NCBI RefSeq assembly: GCF_000758325.1
Contig: NZ_CP009459.1
Location: 4,588,001-4,652,000, forward strand
DNA length: 64,000 nt
From: Cedecea neteri
Lineage (GTDB): Bacteria; Pseudomonadota; Gammaproteobacteria; Enterobacterales; Enterobacteriaceae
Reading direction: 5' to 3'
Position numbers and translations under genes: made by a program. The notes beneath the pieces were generated by a model. That model saw nothing but the letters and a program-made list of their open reading frames with translations. It ran no database searches and had not been told where the DNA came from. Below are positions 57,501 to 64,000 of this stretch, piece after piece (within the stretch, counting starts at the first letter, position 1; the number at the start of each line of letters is the position of its first letter).

Positions 57501-58401
57501 CGGTCGGGTGGTTGTGGGTTTCAACCTTCATCAGGATATGCGCGTCTTCCTGGTGGAAGTCATAGCGCCCCGCTTCACGGTCGGCGAAGAAGCGGCCGAC
57601 GGCGGAACCTTCCATCACCGCCGCGTTGTCTTTATAGGCAGACAGCACGTAATCCGGCGTTTTCTCGAAGGTGTTTTTGATCATTTTGAACAGCGACTTC
57701 GGCTGTTTCTGCCCGTCGATAATCCAGTCGGCGTTAAAGATTTTATGGCGGCAGTGCTCGGAGTTCGCCTGAGCAAACATGTACAGTTCGATGTCGTTCG
57801 GGTTGCGGCCAAGCTTGTTGAACGCATCCTGCAGGTAGTCAATTTCGTCTTCCGCCAGCGCCAGGCCGAGGCGAATGTTCGCTTCCACCAGCGCATCGCG
57901 CCCTTTCCCGAGCAGATCAACGCTCTGCACCGGAGCCGGCTGCTGCCGGGTAAACAGCTGCTGCGCGTCGTTCAGAGAGGTAAACACGCTCTCCATCATG
58001 CGGTCGTGCAGCAGAGCGGCAACGTCCTGCAGCTGCTCTGCGGTCAGCGTACTGCCGGTAACATACCAGGCCACACCGCGCTCAAGGCGTTTAATCTGCG
58101 GCAGGTCACAGTTGTGGGCGATATCGGTAGCTTTAGAAGACCAGGGGGAGATGGTGCCAGGGCGCGGGGTCACCAGCAGCAGGGTGCCTTCCGGCGCATG
58201 CTCTGCGAGGGTTGGACCATATTTCAACAGCCGCTGCAGGCGGGCAAGCTCGTCAGCGTTCAGCGGCGCTTCGAGGTCGGCAAAATGAACATACTCGGCA
58301 TAAATATCGCTTACCGGGAGGTGAGCATCGTTGAAACGGGCCAGGAGTTTGTTAATACGAAATGCCGAAAGAGCAGGCGAACCACGCAGAATTTCCATCA
58401 T
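54514..58401 (-). CDS. purL: Phosphoribosylformylglycinamidine synthase
   Basis: Fourth step of purine synthesis: FGAR plus glutamine and ATP to FGAM. 1295 aa, the E. coli length. The N-terminal FGAR-binding linker, ATP domain with [20 protein letters not shown] and [12 protein letters not shown], a second synthetase-like half, and the C-terminal class I glutaminase with nucleophile in [14 protein letters not shown] are all present. Start [15 protein letters not shown]. Regulated by a PurR box 68 bp upstream. Its mRNA 3' end runs into repeat copy 3. Confidence 0.98.
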   Translation of the reverse strand: MMEILRGSPALSAFRINKLLARFNDAHLPVSDIYAEYVHFADLEAPLNADELARLQRLLKYGPTLAEHAPEGTLLLVTPRPGTISPWSSKATDIAHNCDLPQIKRLERGVAWYVTGSTLTAEQLQDVAALLHDRMMESVFTSLNDAQQLFTRQQPAPVQSVDLLGKGRDALVEANIRLGLALAEDEIDYLQDAFNKLGRNPNDIELYMFAQANSEHCRHKIFNADWIIDGQKQPKSLFKMIKNTFEKTPDYVLSAYKDNAAVMEGSAVGRFFADREAGRYDFHQEDAHILMKVETHNHPTAISPWPGAATGSGGEIRDEGATGRGAKPKAGLVGFSVSNLRIPGFEQPWEQDFGKPDRIVTALDIMTEGPLGGAAFNNEFGRPALTGYFRTYEEQVNSHNGVELRGYHKPIMLAGGIGNIRADHVQKGEITPGAKLIVLGGPAMNIGLGGGAASSMASGQSDADLDFASVQRDNPEMERRCQEVIDRCWQMGDDNPILFIHDVGAGGLSNAMPELVSDGGRGGRFELRDILNDEPGMSPLEVWCNESQERYVLAVAPEQLPLFDELCRRERAPYAVIGEATTEQHLTLNDSHFDNQPIDMPLDVLLGKTPKMERNVETLKAKGDAFNSSEISIADAVKRVLHLPTVAEKTFLVTIGDRTVTGMVSRDQMVGPWQIPVANCAVTTASLDSYYGEAMSIGERAPVALLDFAASGRLAVGEALTNIAATQIGSLKRIKLSANWMAAAGHPGEDAGLYEAVKAVGEELCPALGITIPVGKDSMSMKTRWQEGNEQREMTSPLSLVITAFARVEDVRGTVTPQLSIEDNALLLIDLGKGHNALGATALSQVYRQLGDKPADVRSVEQLKGFWDAMQALVADRKLLAWHDRSDGGLLVTLAEMAFTGHCGVEVDIAGLGSDRLAALFNEELGGVIQIRAEDREAVEALLAKHGLADCVHYLGKAVEGDRFTISADGHAVFSESRTTLRMWWAETTWQMQRLRDNPACADEEHNAKANDNDPGLNVKLNFDIKEDIAAPFIATGARPKVAILREQGVNSHVEMAAAFHRAGFDAIDVHMSDLLAGRTGLESFHTLVACGGFSYGDVLGAGEGWAKSILFNARVRDEFETFFHRPETLALGVCNGCQMMSNLRELIPGSDLWPRFVRNQSDRFEARFSLVEVTSSPSLLLQGMAGSHMPIAVSHGEGRVEVRDAAHLAALESKGLVALRFVDNFANVTETYPANPNGSPNGITAVSNESGRVTIMMPHPERVFRTVSNSWHPAEWGEDSPWMRIFRNARKQLG

Positions 58402-58445
58402 TAAAGATCTCTCGTCTTCAGGGCGAAGGGGGGAAAACGGGCGTC

Positions 58446-58484
58446 ATTATAGAGAATCCTCCGCCGCGACGAAACCGTTTGCGT
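58446..58484 (-). promoter_or_regulatory. purL promoter with PurR box
   Basis: On the minus strand TATAAT (58446-58451) is the -10 box. ACGCAAACGGTTTCGT (58469-58484) fits the PurR consensus almost perfectly and overlaps the -35, so hypoxanthine- or guanine-bound PurR would block initiation. Confidence 0.85.
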
Positions 58485-58649
58485 AGAAATAACAGCAGAA
58501 GTTTTTATTGCACGAAAAGTAAACGATATATTCTTAAAAGTTGCTTACTGGCGTTTTCTTACGCAAAATGCGCCTCATTCACTGACGGGGTTCAGACAAA
58601 TCATGGTTATTGTTGGCTAAGGCTCATCCTGCTGCAGAATGTTATCTAT

Positions 58650-60656
<2,007 letters not shown>

Positions 60657-61295
60657 TCACTCGAGCTGCTGCAGTTCTCCCTGAGGCGTAACGCGCCACC
60701 GATGCTCGCAGAAAAACAGCAGAGGATTATCCTGATGACTATCGCTGTAGCCGCTGTACAGGCGCAGCGGCGCGCCAAGATGCTGCTCCAGTTGCACCAC
60801 CTTCTCATGGCCGAGACAGCGCAGGGTCAATATCCAGCCGCCGTGAGCCCGTGCAATCTGGCTGGCAATGACTTTGACCTCCGGCAGCCAGGGCGTATCA
60901 AAATAGACTTTTTCCACCAGCGGCTGCGGCGAGCCGGTAATCAGCCAGACGTCGGCATCCGGGCTGTGCAGATAATCCGTGAGGCGCTGCTGGACGACGG
61001 GGAATGCCCTCACCTTCTGCCGGAACCAGGCGACAAATTCGCTTTGCAGCTGCTGAAGCCGGGCCTCGCTGCGCCCAAACGTGATACCCCATAACAGCAG
61101 GCTCATCGGCTGTCGGGCCGCACTGCCTTTGATCAGCATCATGCCGCCAATCAGCGGCAGCAACATAATAACCAACGGCACGTTCAGCGGCAGGCGGCGC
61201 AGGAGATAAAACATGAAGCTGCCGAACATGTCCTGCTGATGCAGGGTGCCATCCAGGTCAAAAAAGATGACGCGGCGCGGGTGATGAGGTGTCAA
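60657..61295 (-). CDS. pgpC: Phosphatidylglycerophosphatase C (YfhB)
   Basis: HAD-superfamily phosphatase making phosphatidylglycerol from PGP at the inner membrane. FFDLDGTLHQQDMFGSF is the HAD motif I, WLITGSPQPLVE motif II, and YSGYSDSHQDNPLL motif IV. A hydrophobic segment (LPLNVPLVIMLLPLIGGMMLI) anchors it. 212 aa versus 211. 64 bp upstream of tadA. Confidence 0.95.
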   Translation of the reverse strand: MTPHHPRRVIFFDLDGTLHQQDMFGSFMFYLLRRLPLNVPLVIMLLPLIGGMMLIKGSAARQPMSLLLWGITFGRSEARLQQLQSEFVAWFRQKVRAFPVVQQRLTDYLHSPDADVWLITGSPQPLVEKVYFDTPWLPEVKVIASQIARAHGGWILTLRCLGHEKVVQLEQHLGAPLRLYSGYSDSHQDNPLLFFCEHRWRVTPQGELQQLE

Positions 61296-61420
61296 TTCAG
61301 GCTCCTTTGGGACTCGCGTTCACGAAACGACGCAAGCTAAAGCCTAACAGATAGCCCCGTGATTTTCCGCGCGCTTTCCAGGCTGAACACAACAGAATAT
61401 TTAATTCGGAAACATTGCTC

Positions 61421-61440
61421 TATAATGGAATTTATAATTC
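61421..61440 (+). promoter_or_regulatory. yfhH promoter with palindromic operator
   Basis: TATAAT (61421-61426) is followed by the perfect palindrome GAATT-TAT-AATTC (61428-61440), about 55 bp before yfhH. RpiR-family regulators bind such AT-rich dyads, so autoregulation is likely but inferred. Confidence 0.5.
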
Positions 61441-61494
61441 GCTCAGATGCTTACCAAAGCAAGTCGTTATCAGAATTGCCGCCCCGGAGGTGAA

Positions 61495-62343
61495 ATGAAC
61501 TGTTTACTGCGCATTCGAAGCCGTTACGCCATGCTGGCCCAAAGCGACCGCAAGCTGGCCGACTTTTTGCTCGCTGAGCCCGATCACGCACGCCATCTCA
61601 GTTCACAACAGCTGGCGGAAGAAGCCGGTGTCAGTCAGTCCAGCGTCGTAAAATTCGCGCAGAAACTGGGGTTCAAGGGCTTCCCGGCGATGAAACTGGC
61701 TATCAGTGAAGCGCTGGCAAGCGGCCAAAACCCTAACTCTGTCCCGGTTCACAACCAAATTTTAGGTGACGATCCGCTGAGGCTTGTTGGGGAAAAATTG
61801 ATAAAAGAGAACATCGCGGCGATGCACGCCACGCTGGATATTAATGCAGAAGATAAATTGCTGGCGAGCGTTTCGCTGCTGCGCAATGCGCGGCGCGTGC
61901 TGCTCGTGGGAATAGGCGCGTCTGGCCTGGTAGCGAAGAATTTCTCGTGGAAGTTGATGAAGATTGGTATTCACGCCGTCGCCGAGCAGGATATGCATGC
62001 CCTGCTCGCAACGGTGCAGGCGATGACGCCGGAAGACGTACTGCTTGCCATTTCCTACTCGGGCGAGCGCCGTGAGATCAATCTGGCTGCCGATGAAGCG
62101 CTGAACGCCGGGGCGAAAATCCTCGCGATTACCGGCTTCACGCCTAACGCCCTACAGCAGCGCGCCAGCCTGTGCCTGTATACCATCGCGGAAGAACAGG
62201 CCACGCGCAGCGCCGCAATTTCCTCCACCAGCGCCCAGATGATGCTGACCGATCTGCTGTTTATGGCCCTGGTGCAGCAGGACCTGGAAAACGCGCCGGA
62301 GCGGATCCGCCAGAGCGAGGCGCTGGTGAAGAAGCTGGTTTAG
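61495..62343 (+). CDS. yfhH: RpiR-family transcriptional regulator YfhH
   Basis: N-terminal RpiR helix-turn-helix (LSSQQLAEEAGVSQSSVVKFAQ) and a C-terminal SIS domain (VLLVGIGASGLVAKNFSWKL; AISYSGERREINLAADEAL), which senses a phosphosugar. 282 aa, the E. coli length. Start ATG 61495 (MNCLLRIRSRYAML) after GGAGG; the frame is open 16 codons upstream. Target in E. coli unknown to me. Its stop overlaps the invertase stop by 3-4 bp, marking the junction with prophage DNA. Confidence 0.93.
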   Translation: MNCLLRIRSRYAMLAQSDRKLADFLLAEPDHARHLSSQQLAEEAGVSQSSVVKFAQKLGFKGFPAMKLAISEALASGQNPNSVPVHNQILGDDPLRLVGEKLIKENIAAMHATLDINAEDKLLASVSLLRNARRVLLVGIGASGLVAKNFSWKLMKIGIHAVAEQDMHALLATVQAMTPEDVLLAISYSGERREINLAADEALNAGAKILAITGFTPNALQQRASLCLYTIAEEQATRSAAISSTSAQMMLTDLLFMALVQQDLENAPERIRQSEALVKKLV

Positions 62344-62897
62344 GGTTTCGCATTTGCCGGAAATTTTTTATACAGCGTAGAGACGCCGACATCATAAATA
62401 ATCGCCACCTGCTGCCTTGTTTCTCCGGCGGCAATTAACCTCCCGGCCTGCGCCCATTGCATTGCCGACAGTTTAGGCCGCCGCCCGCCAATTCGCCCTT
62501 CCGCTCTTGCCGCAGCCAGTCCGGCCCGGGTTCTTTCGACGATAAGCTCGCGTTCCATCTCGGCCAACGCACCCATTACGTGAAAGAAAAACCGCCCCAT
62601 TGGCGTAGAGGTATCAATGCTGTCCGTCAGGCTGCGGAAGTTAATCCCGCGCGAACGCAGCTCTTCAATCAGCGAAACAAGGTGACGCATGCTGCGCCCA
62701 AGCCGGTCAAGCTTCCAGACGACCAATGTGTCACCTTCGCTGAGAGTTCTGAGTACCTTTTTTAACCCTGGCCTGTCCGCCGTTTTACCGCTGATTTTAT
62801 CCTCAAAAATCAGCTCACATCCTGCACACTCCAGCGCATTTTTCTGTAGCGCGGTGTTTTGGTCATTTGTTGACACCCTGACATAGCCTACCAGCAT
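62340..62897 (-). CDS. Serine recombinase, DNA invertase of the Pin/Gin/Hin family
   Basis: 185 aa, about the length of Pin (184). The catalytic Ser is in GYVRVSTNDQNTALQ; the Arg pair and conserved KLDRLGRSMRHL and SLTDSIDTSTPMGRFFFHVM follow, then the E-helix and a C-terminal helix-turn-helix ending VGVSTLYKKF. Nearly identical to E. coli e14 Pin. Start ATG 62897 with GAGG upstream; a 15-bp earlier ATG is possible. It flips the adjacent tail-fibre segment by recombining inverted crossover sites, one of which lies 55 bp away. Confidence 0.95.
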   Translation of the reverse strand: MLVGYVRVSTNDQNTALQKNALECAGCELIFEDKISGKTADRPGLKKVLRTLSEGDTLVVWKLDRLGRSMRHLVSLIEELRSRGINFRSLTDSIDTSTPMGRFFFHVMGALAEMERELIVERTRAGLAAARAEGRIGGRRPKLSAMQWAQAGRLIAAGETRQQVAIIYDVGVSTLYKKFPANAKP

Positions 62898-62926
62898 GAC
62901 GTTTTGCCTCATAAAAGGCTGAAAGC

Positions 62927-63307
62927 ATGCCACGGCGCGGCAGGATGTGCATTTTCTTAAAGGTTGGTTTGGGGGATGCGAAGTTTGTCACTAGCCGGGG
63001 GACAAATGCTAATGGAAATTGGACAATCTGGTCAGATGGCTCTATAGAGTTGAGTGGCTATAACTCAACTATTGTAGAGGGTCTTGCGACCGTTACTTTT
63101 CCTATAACCTTGCCAAAAGTGGCCGTAAATATCTCTATAGCTGAGCATTTAAGCGTAGACCTTGGTTCTTCAGTTCAGCAATTGCATGTTTCTATGGTTG
63201 TTGATAACACAATTACAACCAGCGGATTCAAAGCCCGCTGTCAATTGGCAAATGGGAGTCCATCAGGATATGGATTCTCCTGGCATGTTTACTGCCCATC
63301 TAATTAA
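62927..63307 (+). CDS. Phage tail-fibre C-terminal module (silent, lacks the constant N-terminus)
   Basis: The frame becomes tail-fibre-like exactly at the crossover site: FLKVGLGDAKFVTSRGTNANG, a common junction in Mu/P1-type fibres, then a beta-rich domain (NWTIWSDGSIELSG...FSWHVYCPSN) that ends the fibre. Codons upstream of the site (MPRRGRMCI) show no fibre homology. The constant N-terminal part is not on this side; it should be beyond the right end of the window. So this is the unexpressed Sv' half until inversion joins it to the constant part. Lower G+C than the neighbouring core genes. Confidence 0.75.
   Translation: MPRRGRMCIFLKVGLGDAKFVTSRGTNANGNWTIWSDGSIELSGYNSTIVEGLATVTFPITLPKVAVNISIAEHLSVDLGSSVQQLHVSMVVDNTITTSGFKARCQLANGSPSGYGFSWHVYCPSN
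62952..62977. other. Invertase crossover site (cix/gix-like)
   Basis: TTTTCTTAAAGG-TT-GGTTTGGGGGAT, two 12-bp imperfect half sites about a 2-bp core, close to the P1 cix pattern TTCTCTTAAACC..GGTTTAGGAGA. It lies inside the fibre reading frame, as in other invertible segments. The second, inverted copy is expected beyond 64000. Confidence 0.75.
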
Positions 63308-63320
63308 TAAAGAGAACACT

Positions 63321-63506
63321 ATGCGTTATTTTAATTCTGCAACAATGACTGAGGCTTTGCCGGATATACATAATACTGCTGGCGCTATTATGTTGCCGGA
63401 TGATAATTGGTTTTTTACATCATCATATATGCCACAAGGAAAGATGCTCGCAGTTAATGAAAACGGCGAGCCCATATTAATTGATGTTACTGATTTGGAA
63501 CAGTAG
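63321..63506 (+). CDS. Small protein after the silent tail-fibre module (U'-like)
   Basis: 61 aa, start ATG 63321 with AGAGA upstream, 13 bp after the fibre stop. It reads MRYFNSATMTEALPDIHNTA, then MLPDDNWFFTSSYMPQGKML and EPILIDVTDLEQ, the sort of N-terminus seen in tail-fibre assembly or accessory proteins, but it is much shorter than the usual Tfa (about 180-200 aa). It overlaps the tail-fibre assembly gene on the other strand by 20 bp. Possibly a truncated U' or a distinct small chaperone. Confidence 0.6.
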   Translation: MRYFNSATMTEALPDIHNTAGAIMLPDDNWFFTSSYMPQGKMLAVNENGEPILIDVTDLEQ

Positions 63507-64000
63507 GCCATTCGATATCAGGTGCGGTGGAGGTATCTATCGCTTTCACCGCTTTGATATATTCCATCCAGGCAATAAGATTTTCTTTATCAGAATCGCT
63601 GATAACACCGAGGGTGAGTTCCGTTCGCCAATCCGCAGTGGTATTGTTTGCTTCGCTTAGCAGCGTTTTCCGTTTTAGTTCTGCATCAGAAATATCTCCT
63701 GCTTTCTTCGCAACAACATCTGTTACCCATTTTTCGCCGTTCCATTTATCATAGACAGTTGCAGGGGGGGTTGTCGTTGTGTCCGATGGGTAGTCACCTA
63801 GTGTTGAAATAGTGATTTTTTTCACCATCAAGCTTGCTATAAACCGTTTCCCCTCTGTGGTCGGGGATATATTCCCAAGCCGTAAGATTGGCATTTCGGC
63901 AAATGGCAAAACCTTTTTTACTTTCACCCGGTTGTTCAACACATGAGTATGCAGGTATTCCAACACCTAAAGGAATATATTCAACGGATGAAAAAATTAA
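63487..64000 (-). pseudogene. Tail-fibre assembly protein (Tfa/U), frameshifted and cut by the window edge
   Basis: From the right edge the frame reads EYIPLGVGIPAYSC, GFAICRNANLTAWEYIPDHR and GETVYSKLDGEK, the typical first half of Tfa. It then hits a stop after NHYFNTR. The expected continuation, ITISTLGDYPSDTTTTPPA..YDKWNGEKW to DTSTAPDIEWPTVP, is in the neighbouring frame. The switch falls in a run of seven T on the plus strand (63816-63822); removing one base restores a continuous protein. Either a sequencing error, transcriptional slippage at A7, or a true lesion. The gene is the U partner of the expressed fibre half outside the window. Confidence 0.75.

Noticed and set aside
58362-58649. 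N-terminal extension of MltF starting at ATG 58362
   Set aside because: The 96 extra codons overlap the purL start and its promoter/PurR box and show no homology; TTG 58650 matches the E. coli N-terminus.
62172-62438. 88-codon plus-strand frame across the yfhH end
   Set aside because: Out of frame with yfhH and opposite the invertase; no homology or ribosome site.

Overview
The window is chromosomal DNA from a member of the Enterobacteriaceae other than Escherichia (genus not assigned). The core genes match Escherichia coli K-12 proteins closely in sequence and length. The order der-bamB-yfgM-hisS-ispG-rodZ-rlmN-ndk-pbpC-yfhM-sseA-sseB-pepB-isc-trmJ-suhB, then csiE-hcaT, then glyA-hmp-glnB-glrR-qseG-glrK-glmY-purL-mltF-tadA-pgpC-yfhH is the one known from E. 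coli. All homology statements come from recognising sequences by eye; no database search was run.

Layout. 1-279 holds the 3' end of an isochorismatase-family gene. 279-9.6 kb is a leftward block for ribosome GTPase, outer-membrane assembly, histidyl-tRNA synthetase, isoprenoid synthesis, cell shape, rRNA/tRNA methylation and nucleotide kinase. 9.8-18.2 kb carries the periplasmic pair pbpC/yfhM and sseA. 18.2-27.1 kb carries sseB, pepB, the complete isc-hsc-fdx iron-sulfur operon with its IscR-controlled promoter, and trmJ. After suhB, a NicO-type metal permease with a DUF1007 periplasmic protein occupies the place where E. coli has yfhR.

The most interesting accessory region is 32.4-47.0 kb, between hcaT and glyA. 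E. coli has its uncharacterised yph cluster at this position. Here recognisable yphG, yphH and yphA are combined with a mutarotase, a sugar-porter MFS protein, a CUT2-type ABC importer with two different permeases, an FGGY pentulose kinase and a single-domain KpsF/GutQ-like sugar-phosphate isomerase. It reads as a sugar uptake and phosphorylation pathway, probably for a pentulose or related compound, under a ROK repressor.

47.0-62.3 kb is core again and includes the glmY small RNA with a textbook sigma-54 promoter, three GlrR boxes and an IHF-like site. At 60.3 kb the essential gene tadA is split by one missing G. From 62.3 kb to the right end lies prophage DNA: a Pin/Gin-type invertase, a crossover site, a silent tail-fibre C-terminal module and a tail-fibre assembly gene running out of the window. 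This is the S-U-U'-S'-invertase arrangement of Mu and P1. The assembly gene also carries a homopolymer frameshift.

Intergenic repeats include three copies of a CCCTCACCC...GGGTGAGGG palindromic family (each next to the 3' end of a gene) and one 125-bp palindromic element just after ndk. No tRNA, rRNA, CRISPR array or complete insertion sequence was seen.
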